The notes: generated by a model not told the origin, from the sequence alone. A DNA stretch of 64,000 nucleotides from Fragilaria radians (GCA_900642245.1 CAAAJI010000002.1:996957-1060956), one strand, 5' to 3'; counted from the first letter of the stretch, positions 22,151 through 34,632 are shown. A program made the numbers and translations.

Positions 22151-23105
22151 AGCCAAAGAAAACTTGAAAGGATTATGGATTTGACGGGTCAGAATGCATA
22201 AACCAAGAAGTCAGGGGCCTCTTCTATTACAAATTTAAAGGTTAAACGCCAAATTAAATAAAAGATAGCTGAATACATCGGAAGATGGGCTAGAAACATT
22301 TGCCAGTTGAAAGGTGCTATCATAGCATGTACACTGGTATATCAGAGAGTTGGAAAAACAAATCACGGACTGACATCAAGACATTCACAGCAGCTGGCTC
22401 CATTATAGCTAGAAAAGAGATCAATGACTCCAAGACTGGAATTCCAGAGCAATTTATAAATGCTATCATAGTACTAGGGGTACAGGGGTTTTGATAGCAG
22501 GAGATTTTAGCACATATGATGTAGCAGGGGGTATCCTAAATGATTTGCAGATAGCATTTTGATCAATTCCAGTCGGAATATAGACATCCTATAGACTGGG
22601 GAAACATCACATTTATGATGTCCTAGCCAGCCCCAAGGCGGCAAATGCATACGCGACAATAAGTTCCCAAGATAACCAAGAAAAATATTTCACGGATTAT
22701 ACGCCAATCTTGATTCAAGTCAACTGATACAATGCAAAGAGAAATATTGACACGAAGAGAACCAAAAGTGAGGAGATTTCAGTCGAAAGCACGAGGCTGT
22801 ATGTTACTCAGAAGAGTAAAATTATCAAACACTACAAGATCTCATGGAGACTAGAACTGCTCAAAGAACAGTTGAAAATGCAAAGACAGAGTGGGATAAA
22901 GAAGAGGAAAAAAGATAACAGCTACTGTGTATTTGAATACGACAATATGCTAACAAACGTTAGTCTAGACGCACGAAAAAGCTCTATGCATCATGTGGGT
23001 GGTGAAGATAGTTTAGCACGTTAAAATAGATCAAACTTTTGAATTGAGTTGTCTGAGTTCAAAAGAAGGAGTAATTGTTTCATCAACTAATGCAATCAAT
23101 AAAGA
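22151..23105 (+). mobile_element. Non-LTR-like element relic with endonuclease-like segment, copy 2
   Basis: Collinear with 9,641-10,263 but with about 345 extra bases (about 22,467-22,825). In those bases the plus strand reads VLIAGDFSTYDVAGGILNDL, then LGKHHIYDVLASPKAA, then KYFTDYTPILIQV. A GDF-(N/S)T...D segment followed by a DH-like P pair is the outline of an exonuclease-endonuclease-phosphatase (APE-type) domain; here TDY replaces SDH. The tail KISWRLELLKEQLKMQRQSG matches copy 1. The domain call is tentative. Confidence 0.45.
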
Positions 23106-23298
23106 ATAAGAGTCTCAGATATTCCAGGTGATTAAACTGAACGTACATTGGCTATGTGAGTCCTTAATACGTGTGCGAACAAAGGGATTGTGGGCTTTGT
23201 GACACTTTACTGTGACGACTACGATACAAATTTGAATGAAGTGTAAGGAACTACGGAATCTTAAATAGAAAACTAATCATTCTTTCGATTGGTAACAC

Positions 23299-26169
23299 AT
23301 CTTTTATACCATTCACTCTTTGTCTAATCTCTCAAAAAACAATTTCAGCTTCATTCCTTTTTCTCTGGGTACACTTTACATGAGGACTTACATGGTAAGC
23401 ATACATTGATACATGAATGTCAATATTTTGACATGGATGACATAACTTACTCATGCTCTCTTTAAATGATCTAATAATTGCTCTCAGTTATCTCTTTCTC
23501 GTGTTAAACAGAACTCCGCTGTGAATACTCGTCGAAGAAGCGAACGAATCGTTCCGCGTATACATCTGGATGAACACAACTTGCATCATGCCACCCTGCC
23601 CCACGTAGTCGACGATATCTTGATTCAAGACGTTTTCGCGTATTATACTGCTGAAGAATGTCAATGATTCCAACATAGAAGACTTTACCTTCACATAAAT
23701 GCTCTCTCCCATTTGGAGTTTTGAATTTGATAGGGAGCTCAAGGCCTGTGGTGTCCATCATGAGGCCACCGTCTTTCCGGTCAGATAGCGGTTTTACGAA
23801 CGCTCCAATTTTTGGCTCGTTACGAATGGGATCAGCTCTAGATGAATCAAAGCGTCCTGGAATCATCCGTCTGTAGCCATGAATATCGTACAGGCGATGG
23901 AAAGGCCAATAAACTTGCTCAATCGTTTGCTCTTTCTTAACCTCAAGACTTTTCAACTCCTTATTAGATAGTTTCTTCGGGTCAACAGGGTTTTTGTCAG
24001 AACCTTCCAAATAGCTATTGTCATCGTCGTCATCAAGACCGTATTCGTACATGGCAAGCTGAGCAAAATGCTTTTCGCTATCCTTTGTTAAGTCCATTGT
24101 TTGCCCTTCTTCAGGCATAGTAAGGGTAGGGGCTGATATTCCCTTATGCAACAACAGACGCTGTGATGCTAGGACTATGGCTTTCGAACGGGCATCTTCG
24201 CGAGAGGAGTAGTTCTCTGGAAGTGATTTTGCTCGAGATGCACTTTCAGTGTTGACGCTGAATGATGACGGCAGGGAACGATGACCTCTTGAATGGATAT
24301 CCTTTAAAGAACTCCGCAGAATCTCTCGAAACTTTGTGCTTTCTTTTCTAGCATCGCTAAATCGAAATCCAGTCGTTCCGCAGCTTCTATCTTTTTTGGC
24401 CGAAGTGCCGGTAGGAGGAATATGATGAACTCCAATCAAGAGAGAGTAATCCATAATCTTCATTTCCTTCATGAATTCACAATCCGCGACGATTTGCCTT
24501 CTCACGCGTACACGCGTAGACGGGATTAGGGCAATTGCGCCTTCTGGCAAGCTAGCTTTCAGGTCATTATCCTTTTTCACATCTTGTCCTGGTTTAGCAG
24601 ATCTTCCTGTGACTGATCCTTTTAAATCGTAGAACGATTGGAGATATTTGTCTGTATAGTATACAGAGTTCATTATTACAAACTTTACATTTCGTCTCAA
24701 GTGAAATAATTTCACACGATACATTCCAAGGAATTTAGTGAGCATAGTATTAGGATTTTGGCTACAGTGACGGAAATAATGCGGTAGGACTTGATGAATG
24801 TTAGGATATGTGAAGAATCAATCAAAAAACGCAAATTACTTACTTCGACGCAAGAATTTACTCTCCGCGTTCGTCATCGTCTTGATCATGAACTTTCCAT
24901 CGCTAGAATAGAAAAAAAATTGGCCACTTTTCGCATTCGAAATGAATTCAATAAAGTTCGCGTTTCCGCAAACTGAGATTAAAAAATCGAACTCATTTAC
25001 ACCAAAAAGTCGTCTAAGATACGCAAAAGCGATCGGAGAGTAGTCCTTAAACTTGAAGGAATGTCCAAGTTGGTGCGATGGAGTTGTGGGTCCTCCAGTA
25101 GGCTTTAACTTATACTTTTCAGTTGCCATGAAATCATCACTTGTCAACCATTTCCTTCCTTCACTTGACATGCGCGTATTTGTGGTCCCGATGGACGTTC
25201 GAACACCCAGCATAACGGCGATTGATAATGCATATAGCTCATGTTGACCATCTATCACCTTCCAAAATGACCATGTTAGTTTTGGGTTTGAATCACAACC
25301 TTTTGAGACATGTAATTATGAAACTTACTTTCCCCTTGACGTAAGATTTGCGGTTTTCCTTATTGGCGCCGCGATTCTTCCGTCGTCGCCACCTTTGGTT
25401 GGAAATAATATCATGAGGATCAGCAAAGGCAAGCACTAAAGAAGTGGTAATTGGATTCAATGAGTTGCCATGAACTGATACGTTAATGTGAATATTGTAA
25501 CTTACATTTCTTTCCTGTTTCCATAGTTGCAGCCAACACCTCTGAAGGAAGTTGCTCAACATTTTCAAATAGAACCGTACGATCTTTCTCAACTATGTAG
25601 GATGAAGGACCTTGATTTTTGTCTTTTTCCTGTGACGAATCATCGCTTGAATTTGAACTTTCCTCATTTTCCTCCTCCACAATGTATATTTCTCCATCGT
25701 CACTGACTTGCTTGCTTGGGAGGAATACGAGGAGGCTTGCCACGTTTATTTCCCATTCCTCTTTTCGTAGCTTTCTTCACGATGTTGCGTACAGTCTGGA
25801 CGTGGATCTTCCGAGCAAGCTTTGCTGCAGCGTTGACGTGGACCTCAGCGTTCGCTCGAAGAGCCGCTGCTGCTGGTGTGTCTTCATCAATACTAGGATT
25901 CGTCAAAGGAAAGAAACTCACTTGGAATGCTTGGAACGGTGTCAATGGGTATAAATAAGGGGAAAGAACCATCTTTAGAGGGGGTAGGACTAGTCGTGAA
26001 GTCGTGTTCAACGGAATCTGAATCTTCCGGAGGTGACGGAAGACGCTCCGACTTGACCTGAGGGCTTCCCTGCATGTGATCACCTCTGTCTGACAGAAGC
26101 CTCACATTTTGGCCAGGTGACAGGGATACAAAGCTGGACTCAACACCGTTTTCATTCATGTGACTTTAC
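23299..26169. repeat. Duplicated gene block, copy 2 (identical to 10,454-13,324)
   Basis: Same sequence as copy 1 at an offset of 12,845 bp. The left boundary of apparent identity is at about 23,298. The right boundary is sharp at 26,169, where copy 2 continues AAAAAGGAAAC while copy 1 continues TCTTTAGATG. Confidence 0.9.
23504..26159 (-). CDS. Phosphatidylinositol phosphate kinase (PIPK), copy 2
   Basis: This gene looks identical in exon-intron structure and sequence to 10,659-13,314. Exons: 25,922-26,159; 25,781-25,872; 25,506-25,710; 25,329-25,435; 24,844-25,258; 23,504-24,789. It has the same FYDLKGS, MDYSLLIGVH and activation-loop motifs, and all conserved lysine and aspartate positions visible in copy 1 are present. 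The coding part shows no decay, so both copies could be functional. The 5' flank differs entirely from copy 1 from 10 bases before the ATG, so expression is expected to differ. The 3' flank is shared but more diverged. An assembly duplicate is unlikely because both flanks differ between copies, though a gene-conversion or collapse artefact in the identical core cannot be excluded. Confidence 0.88.
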
Positions 26170-27600
26170 AAAAAGGAAACTTTGGATAGAAAATCTGAAC
26201 ATGGATCCCGTAGACATTATTTGTGAAATTGAAGGAATCAGCCAGGACGGAATGCTGATTTTTCGACTATTTTTGATGAATTCGAATTTTCCTAAATAAG
26301 ATAGTGCTTCCTTTATTCTTATCATGGCACCGGGTTTAGTGGTTCGAATCCTGCCCTCTCCCCTTACCAATATGTACATCAACGACACAAAACATAACTC
26401 CCCACTTTTCTCTTTCATTCTACGCGCTGTTGATTTCCCAAACATTTGCACATCTCCATCCCTCTCCTAACACTTACCTTCCTCATTTTACATGTACCTC
26501 TTCATCCCTCTCCATTAAAATTCTTTCCAGGAATGACTTCTATGATGTTATCAAGCCTTTCATTCCCAAGAATGAGAAGTAACCTCGATGCAAATCTTTC
26601 AAATGAATCAAATGTTTGCTCTTATTCAGGGTTATATGATCCTCTATTTTGTCAAGTTAATTTCTTGGGTCCAGATTTTCAATGTAGTACAAGACTTCAA
26701 GAACTGTTAGATCTAGATGCCTCTGCAAACGTTTTTCATGAAGCATAGTAAGGTAGAACATATATTACTCAAAGGTTAGAGTCTCATCGGAAATATTTGA
26801 TTTTGTACTGCATGCTTTTCATGTGTAAAGTGTCATTTCATGATGAAGAGATATTTTATCAAAGAGTGATACAAAGACATATTGCTGTATTGCTGAATTT
26901 CAACATTGAGTTCTCCCCCATGCTCATATTTTGCTTAGGGGTTAATCCAAATGAAATGTCTTTTGGTGGCTATGATTGTGACGAAATTCCTTATACCTAA
27001 AACTCTTCCAAGCAGTTTAGCTTGATGCCTAGGCCAAGTGAAAAAATAAGTCTGTGGAACGCATGTATAAAAATGGTCATTTCTCTTGCTTATATTGCAT
27101 AGCAAAAATATGAACGGTTATTTGTGACATTCAACAATCATTACAAATAGGTGGTGAACCTTTAAATTTCTTGACAAATTGTGAGTTTCCTGAGCATATT
27201 AGCAGTTTCAGACAATTCAACTACTCCTCTTCACCAACTACCCAATTTCTATCGTATCATCACGCATTCTTTGCCAAACATAACAATTTTTGTGCCCTCT
27301 GCGGATCTTTAAGCAGTTTAGAATACAGAGGCTCAAGCTTGGGTGAAGACAAGTGGATGTAAGATTTGGTATGGATATCTTTCGAAAACATGTGTTTATG
27401 ATTGCCAAACAGTACTCAGAATTTCAGTAAAGTGTGAGCTCTTTGCAATCGGTAAAAATCGCTGTTTTTTCGTACGCTGGACCGTTGCATGAGGAGTTCT
27501 TGATCTTTTGGGAATTTTTGGTCTAGGTAGAACTGATAGTACGGTCCATACTCAATTCCATCCGTTTAGACAAGTTCTGGTAGCAACCTTGGCATTGCCA
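26170..27600. other. Region between kinase copy 2 and prolyl hydroxylase; no gene recognised
   Basis: This holds divergent promoters for the minus-strand kinase and the plus-strand hydroxylase. Short open frames (26,446-26,748; 26,797-27,000; 27,171-27,362, all plus) show no motif I recognise, though their spacing would allow an eroded gene. A TTCGAAT motif at about 26,342 resembles a tRNA T-loop but no tRNA fold surrounds it. Confidence 0.4.
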
Positions 27601-27617
27601 TTCCTTTGAAAAACATC

Positions 27618-29397
27618 ATGTTTGCGACCATCAGGAACTCGGTTTTTCTCGTATTCACGTTTCTTCTTTTAACCGTAACATTTTCCCAGGAATGTACTTC
27701 TGATGGAGAATGTGACAAGCACGAGCGTTGCCGGGTTTGGAGAGAAGAAGGAGAGTGTTACAAGAATGAAGTTTACATGCTCGAGGAATGTCCAGCTTCT
27801 TGTGCTGATGAAGATTACCCTACAAGGAGCGAGAAAGTCTGCAAGGATTATCACGAGCGTTGCCCAGTATGGGCTGATTTAGGAGAATGTGAAGAAAATC
27901 CTATCAATATGAAGCGTTATTGCCCACTTTCTTGTGTGCTCTGCAAAGCTGATACTGTAGACGAAGAAAAGAGTGAAGAAGATTGTTCTGATACAAACGA
28001 TAAGTGCGGCTATTGGGCTAGCTTGGGTGAATGCTCCGCGAATCCAAACTACATGCATAATTACTGTTCTGCTAGCTGTGGAACGTGTGAAATCTTGAAG
28101 AAAAAAAATGAAAAAGTTAACAACCTGAAAGAAGGAATTTTAGATGGCCTTACCGACGAAGAAAAGACATTGATCGCCCTTTCTGCAGATTTTGGAGATA
28201 AACAGCATGTCAGTGGATCAGAAATATATGAAACACTTGATGTTATCCGTAAATCAATTGAATACATGAAAACTGACTTCCATCACCTTCCAGAAGATAT
28301 TCAAGAAAAATGGTAAGTAATTTAGTTACTTCTTTCTGATTGAATAGTATATCCCACTTACCATTACCTTGAGCCTGAACCGAAACAACCTTTGTTCATT
28401 TTGGGTAGCCTTAGGGGAGTGCGATAAGAATAAAGCTTTCATGCTCACAAATTGTGCACCAGCTTGTCAATCTTGCCATATGATCGATATGGCTGCTCGA
28501 TGCCCAGAGATTCCTGATCAGAATCCCGCGCTCAAGCCAGGAGATCTGAACAAAATGTTTGAGAAAATTGTAAGAGATGCCCCAGGAAATCGCACCTTGA
28601 CTGAAGTTGAACGTCAAGAATTACAAGAAAAGATGATTCCTGAGTATACGGTAAATGTTCTTTCGCGCCCTAGCTCTTCCCCGTCAATTGAGGTAGATGC
28701 AATCCTTGATAAATCTCTTCCTCCATGGGTCATTACTATCGACGACTTTTTAACTCCAGAAGAATGTAAAACCATAATTGATCTAGGTCACGAAGCTGGT
28801 TTCGAGCGCTCACGTGATGTTGGGGAAAAAAAATATGATGGAACATATGATGGCATGGAGAGTGCAGGACGTACATCTGAAAACGCGTGGTGTTCTTCAG
28901 TGAAAGGTTGTCGCGAGAATGAAGTAATTCAGCGAGTGATGGATCGAATGGGGAGTATCATGGGCATCCCTGCAGACAACAGCGAGGACCTACAAATCTT
29001 GCGTTATGAAAAGTCACAATTTTACAATCCTCATCATGACTATATCCCAGTAAGTTTCGATGATATGATAAAGTGTTTAAGCTAATTATATTCTAATATT
29101 TTTCGCCGATAGCATCAAAGAGATCGACAGTGCGGGCCTCGAATTCTAACATTCTTTCTTTACCTTAGTGATGTCGAAGCTGGAGGAGGAACAAAGTTTA
29201 ATAAACTTGGATTGACTGTGTCTCCTAAACTTGGTCGTGCCGTTTTGTGGCCCAGCGTTTATGATTCTAATCCCTTGAATGACGACCCTCGCATGTATCA
29301 CGAGGCCCTTCCAGTGGAGAGCGGAACGAAGTTTGCTGCCAATGGTTGGTTTCATATGTATGATTACATTACGCCCCAATCTCGCGGATGTACTTAA
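27618..29397 (+). CDS. Secreted/ER prolyl 4-hydroxylase with four N-terminal ShK domains
   Basis: Fe(II)/2-oxoglutarate dioxygenase that hydroxylates proline, in the secretory pathway. Three exons: 27,618-28,312; 28,374-29,049; 29,113-29,397 (551 aa), with introns of 61 and 63 nt in phase. The ATG at 27,618 opens a signal peptide (hydrophobic SVFLVFTFLLLTVTFS). Four cysteine-rich ShK-type units follow, each with the pattern C-WxxxGEC-N-YM-C-SC: around RCRVWREEGEC, RCPVWADLGEC, KCGYWASLGEC and LCSFWVALGEC; the first lacks a clear last cysteine. The catalytic domain begins at PPWVITIDDFLTPEEC. Iron ligands are in NPHHDY and the distal YHEALPV; YLSDVEAGGGTKF and GTKFAANGWFHMYDY (2-oxoglutarate lysine) are present. 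The fourth ShK unit is split by intron 1. Adjacent ShK and P4H domains are known in animals and algae. It converges with the F-box gene, with 75 bases between the stops. Confidence 0.92.
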
Positions 29398-29472
29398 TCA
29401 AGTTGTCGAAAAGCCTATTACTGCTTTATTCTACCCAAATTACAAAATAAATTTCCATTAACAGGCATTTTT

Positions 29473-30909
29473 TCAAGATTTAGATGCTCTAAACCGGTTT
29501 GTAGCTCGAGTCCATATCTCATCGAATGTTTCTTTCGCGTTATCACCTTCCGGAATAGTAACGGCACCATAGTTATAGAGTAAAGCCTCTCTCCATTGAA
29601 GTTTCGTTGATATAAAGAATGAAGTATCAGCACAATCACTTGGACATACCTCAAACTGTCTATGACTGTTCGGTCTTTCAACAGCGTTATTTGTAATAAA
29701 AATACCTGCACTCTCCCACACCCCGCGACGTTTCATTTGGAGTTGATCTGAGAAAGTATATGTCATATGGCGTCGCCGAGGAATATGTGTGGAAGAGTAT
29801 ATACCCCAACAGCTCTCAATAATGAATCCCCAGTTTCCGTTTGGAGATCTATGGACAACATATGTTGGGACGTCACGACCATCTACCGTCAAGCGGATGT
29901 AGGATCCTAAGGGGCGCGTTACAAACTCCATTGGCTGATCAACGAAACGCCAGGTCATGGAACAAGAAGTTGATGACATTTTTTCAACGCTTTCAATTGC
30001 TCCTCTTAATCCTCCTTTTTGGAACGGGGGATGAAAACTGAATTTACCAGAGTGTTCACATTCCCTAACCTCTTGAACAGTTCCATCAAATAAGAATACC
30101 ATCTTCCTTGCATCACCACCAAGCCACCAGGGATCATGAGAGGTCCAATTTGATCCCGCCGCTTCTTTGAAACGGAAATTCCAAATGAAACCATCTCCGG
30201 TTCGTTCATTAAAGCATAGTTCTTCAATGTAAAGTTCCTCTCGATGATTTGCGTCGTAAATCGAAAGCATATAGGCTTCCATCGCCTTTTGACACGAATA
30301 AAGCAGACGTGACTCCTTCAAAACATACGATTTCTGAGACCATAAAGTTTGACAATGATGTCTCCAGCCCGATCCATCTTTTGAGGATATGTATCGAGTC
30401 AAACGGGATACCAAGCGAAACACGCATACAGATTTCACATCTAAGAATGACACCATATAGAGGAGTATTTCATAAGGCAAGGTTTCGACAGAAATATAGC
30501 CTTTGCCACTATCACTGTCAGAAAAGAGACTCGAGCTATCATCGTCACCAAGAGAATAATCAGAAGAAATAAAACTCAACGTATCGTCATCGATGACTTT
30601 TTCATAACTCCCACAATGATGATAATCAGGGTTTAGCGTTTGTGATTGTCTACACATTTTCATATATTTGATTGAAAAGGAAGAAGCTTCCTTAAAATCC
30701 ATCCTATGAATCGTGGTTGACTTTTGGCTTGTGTCTATTGTGCATAAAGTATCGTAGTGAAATGAGTCATCCTTGCTTTTGTCGACGATTGCATGCGAGG
30801 CATCTGATTCGCAAACATACTGTGAAACTAGCGCGAAGGATGATATGCATAATGGAAACGTTTTTGGCAATCTTTTATCGATTTTGATGCTTTCATCAAG
30901 CAGATTCAT
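29473..30909 (-). CDS. F-box domain protein
   Basis: Single-exon gene, 478 aa. An F-box is visible at about residues 142-185: ETLPYEILLYMVSFLDVKSV followed by CVFRLVSRLTRYISS. F-box proteins usually act as substrate adaptors of SCF ubiquitin ligases through Skp1. The first 135 residues are serine/aspartate-rich and poorly conserved. The C-terminal 290 residues form a tryptophan-rich region (IWNFRFKEAAGSNW, DPWWLGGDARKMVFLFDGT, SMTWRFVDQPM, NWGFIIESCWGIYSS) that may be the substrate-binding module; it has no kelch, WD or LRR repeat pattern I recognise. A possible alternative N-terminal signal is weak. The start is the first ATG of a long open frame. Confidence 0.82.
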   Translation of the reverse strand: MNLLDESIKIDKRLPKTFPLCISSFALVSQYVCESDASHAIVDKSKDDSFHYDTLCTIDTSQKSTTIHRMDFKEASSFSIKYMKMCRQSQTLNPDYHHCGSYEKVIDDDTLSFISSDYSLGDDDSSSLFSDSDSGKGYISVETLPYEILLYMVSFLDVKSVCVFRLVSRLTRYISSKDGSGWRHHCQTLWSQKSYVLKESRLLYSCQKAMEAYMLSIYDANHREELYIEELCFNERTGDGFIWNFRFKEAAGSNWTSHDPWWLGGDARKMVFLFDGTVQEVRECEHSGKFSFHPPFQKGGLRGAIESVEKMSSTSCSMTWRFVDQPMEFVTRPLGSYIRLTVDGRDVPTYVVHRSPNGNWGFIIESCWGIYSSTHIPRRRHMTYTFSDQLQMKRRGVWESAGIFITNNAVERPNSHRQFEVCPSDCADTSFFISTKLQWREALLYNYGAVTIPEGDNAKETFDEIWTRATNRFRASKS

Positions 30910-31939
30910 TTCCTCTGAGTGACAATAGCTTCAGAGCTTTTTTCAGCGGGTGATCGTGATTTACACTGGAGAGAAATTCAGTTTGTGATCATGGCATCAA
31001 TTCCTTCCACCTTTTCACCCATGACATTTAGGTCAATTATATTTAAGAAGAATCTAGTTATGCTTGTTAAAAAAAATGTTTGCCTAGTTGAATCCCCTGG
31101 TAGATAAATAGGGGAATTGCCGATACATCAAAAAGAATTAGAAAACCCATTTTTTACCATCCGAAATTAATCGGTTGCGTTGAAGTAATCAAAATCCAAT
31201 AAATCCATGGAGCTCAATAATTTTTTCGTGCCACAACTCATTCACTTATATATCTGGTTGAAAAGCGCCTTGCCTGAAAAAAGAAAAAGATCTTCGACAA
31301 CCATTGTTATTCCACTCGATTATATGGACTACGTACGGGTTTACTTGAAGCACCGAGAAATCTGAGAAAAGGTTTCGGATTTACAGTTTTCGTTTTGATT
31401 TGGTACCTGGAAAAAATACGACTAGTTCAATTAATCTTCCTTTTGTAAAACGTGTAAATACCCGGACTTGAAACGTATGCAGGCATTTATCGATTCGAAT
31501 GGAATGGTCATCATTTACAAAAAGTTTGCGTGAAAAAAAAAAGAATTTTGAGTACAACCTCTATGAAATGCAGGTATGGAAATTGGAAAAAGGGTTTATC
31601 TAGTTTTTGAAAAATTACAGAAAACTTGATCTATAAATTTTCAGTTGTAATGTACAACAAAAATAATTACATGGACTCCATTAGAATGCTATTTGTGAAT
31701 GTAAAAAATGCAAGCCATCAACTTTAATATAAGATAGGAATTTTTTTTAAGTTTCAGCCTATATCTTTTAAGTAGATGTATTCAAATATATTTAAATACA
31801 TTCCGAGCAGGGGGGGCCGTACCGTCTCTGTGACTTGACCGTATTCATATAAATATACAAATTATTGATGATTGAAAACGTATATGTATAGTTACTACTA
31901 TTGCTTTTGTTTTTGTCGGAATGTTAAGAGAATATTGAT

Positions 31940-32230
31940 GTTGTTGGAGAGTCAAAGCTATTGTCAAAAGGTCAAATGATTGTTGTTCTTTTTGGTCATT
32001 ATCATTCTGATTACTTTTTTGTTTTCGAAAAAGATGAGAAAATTGAGGTAATATTATGTTCTCAGTCAACTTTGGAAAATCCAACAGCGTTTTTGATCCA
32101 TTTGAATAAAGCCATTTATATCAGTTACATATTAGACTTCATTTTTATGCAATTTAGCTACCAAAGACTTAAAGAACCTTTCTTGATTCATACGGTATTG
32201 CTGTCCTCAATATTCAAGGCATTAAGGAAG
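31940..32230 (+). repeat. Decayed direct repeat, unit 1 (paired with 33,210-33,500)
   Basis: Shares the word TTGGAGAGTCAAAGCT, a GGTCAAA/CTCAAAT stretch, a TTTGAATAAAGCC/TTTGATCAATGC stretch, and TTTCTTGATTCA/TTCCTTGATTCA in the same order and spacing. Unit 1 keeps an open frame of 96 codons (31,961-32,251), whereas unit 2 does not. This may be a duplicated, mostly dead gene or an old element. Confidence 0.5.
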
Positions 32231-33209
32231 CAGAGTTTGGATTGCAGTTGAAATTTACTATTTGAAGCTCTTCACAAAATACCGCAATGAAATTGTCATG
32301 GCATTTACACACTGCAGTGCTTTCAGATATCCCATGTATTTTATCAAAATTCCTGAACAGCATTCCAGTTTAAGGCTTGGGGATAGAACCATTCATGCTA
32401 GTTTTTTTAGTGACCTAGGTTCGGAGAGTACTGGTTCGGTTCGCTGTTCGGAATTTTGAGCAAATGTACTCGTGCAATCTCGTACTCGACAGGATGTATG
32501 AATGGCGCATGGATTTCCATAGTTTTGCTGTTCCAATACCTGGGTTGCAACTAGCAAAACTCATACTCACATATTCTGGCGGAGATTTTGGTGATTTAAG
32601 TTCAAACGCTCCTGTGATGACATGAGTTACCCCGACAACCTAATCACGAAACGCAATCAAGCACAAAGTATTAAGTTGCACGGTACTTTTACGAAAAAAA
32701 TTGTTTTTCAACAACCTTACCTCATTCTCCAAGTAGATTAAAAAACTTAGCATTAGTACTATTTTGTCAACTCAAACACTGACCGCCACTGTGATTATAA
32801 AACTATTACGCAATTTTGAATATTCGAGGTGAGATCACAATAAAACGATTGTTTTTTTAAGAATACTTTATTTTCTATTTCCGTTTCCAGAATGGGCAGC
32901 AATAATTATGACATGAACTTTGTTAAAGTGACATTCGTTAACGTAGAATATGCAAAAGGCAAGTCAAACTATTATTTCATGAAGGAAATGTGTTTGCTTT
33001 ATGACTTGACCTCAACAAGTTGCCTTCACCTAACAGAAGGACTGTCTTTGTGAATTACTCAAATACATCATTGAGCATAGACATTGGGAAAGTGTGAAGA
33101 CAGTCGTTGTCACTCTTCATACTATGGTTATTTTGGGTTAAAGTGATATTGCTACAGATTCTATTTTTGTTGTAGAAGTTACTCATGTTTAGTTTTTTGA
33201 GACGTCAAA

Positions 33210-33500
33210 GATCTTTGCTGCTGTTGGAGAGTCAAAGCTTTTATCAAAAACTCAAATTCATAGTCTTGTTGATGGACAGGTAATTCATTCTTGTGCTCAA
33301 TTTAATTCTTTGTAATTTTTGCTTACATGAGGGTTTCAAAAATGAAGACAAATAAATGATTGATATGATAGTAGTCATTCAATTGATCCGTTTGATCAAT
33401 GCTTTTAAACCAGTTATTAATTAGACTTTCGATTTTGCAATTTATCTACTAAGATAGGAGAGATCTTTCCTTGATTCAAGATAATACAGATATTTTAATT
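33210..33500 (+). repeat. Decayed direct repeat, unit 2 (paired with 31,940-32,230)
   Basis: Same order of conserved words as unit 1 at a spacing of about 1.27 kb, with no open frame. No function assigned. Confidence 0.5.
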
Positions 33501-34632
33501 TTTAATTTTTAAGCAACTGAGATTTTAATTGTAAACCTTAAAATTAGTAATTTTATTTTTTACGATGTCTACACTGTAGGCCTCGCATACGAGAAAAGTG
33601 TACCAAAGGCTACGGGTTTTATCCGAGGTAGCACAAAATTCGTGTATTCCCATAGTACCTGGGTTAGCTTATACAACCGTTGTTGATTTTTTCCGTATAT
33701 TTCTACACAATTCAGCTTTTTTAATACTCATACTATTCCTAAAAGTATTGGACCGCTTAGTATTGCAATATAGATTTAATGAAGATCTGGAATAGTACAA
33801 GATTTTTCGAAAATACAAACCCTTTGTACTTTCTGTAGTATTTTTTACACGGAATCTACAACGCATACAACCGAAACCGTTGTCGAAATCACTCACTAAA
33901 GCGTAGTACACTTTGTACTAAAAATTACGACATCAAAAAATTCCTTTCAGATGCTGCACACTTTTCAAAGATGAGCAGCAAAAGCAACCCTCGATCATTA
34001 CAAATCATTCCTTAACTCCCTAATATCATTTCTTCATAAAAAATATGGTAAGAAAACAAATTTAATTGCAAGAGGAGCTGAATAGCATCATACCAGATGA
34101 ATGTTTTTCAATGGATGAAGTTGCGTTGCTACTTGATGCGGACCCAAAACTTGGAAGGTCAAGCACAATCCAATTTTACAAGAAAGCTGTCTCGTTTTTC
34201 ATACCAAACCTTAGAATACTTCAATGTGGAAGGCATCCTTATAACGGGCTTGGAATCTAATGCATTACAAAATGGTGGGGGACAAGAGGTAAGAAAACAC
34301 GGTGCAGTTTCAATGGCAAGAGGGGCTTTGACCAAAAAGGAATTCAAAATGTTGCTTCAAGTTTTCAAGACCCAGCGCCTTCCATTGAAGAATTTGGAAT
34401 AAGATTTGTAATTTTGGGAAGCCAGCTTTTCTGAATTATCAGTGTCAATTAATTGAAAGGGATTGAAGATACAGCCTAGGTAACTATTGATAACATTTGT
34501 GTGAACAACATATTCTCTAACTGTTTGAACACAAAGAGTGGCAGCACAAATGGGATTGGCAGCCCAGATGCAAGCAAGGCTTGTTAGGGACGGTCCAAAC
34601 AGTGGGGAGAGTGGGGTGGAGGGTTGAGGTGC

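Noticed and set aside
10454..26169. Simple assembly duplication as explanation of the two PIPK copies
   Set aside because: Both flanks differ between copies (3' side diverged, 5' side unrelated), which a simple assembly repeat would not produce. A collapsed core cannot be fully excluded.
26330..26365. TTCGAAT motif resembling a tRNA T-loop
   Set aside because: The flanking bases do not make a 5-bp T-stem on either strand and no acceptor or anticodon arm is found upstream, so no tRNA is called.
27606..27617. Alternative TTG start four codons before the hydroxylase ATG
   Set aside because: Eukaryotic nuclear genes start at ATG, and the ATG at 27,618 already gives a complete signal peptide.
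34066..34402. Small gene upstream of importin
   Set aside because: Two overlapping frames with moderate composition and no recognised domain, inside a region of decayed repeats; coding status cannot be supported.
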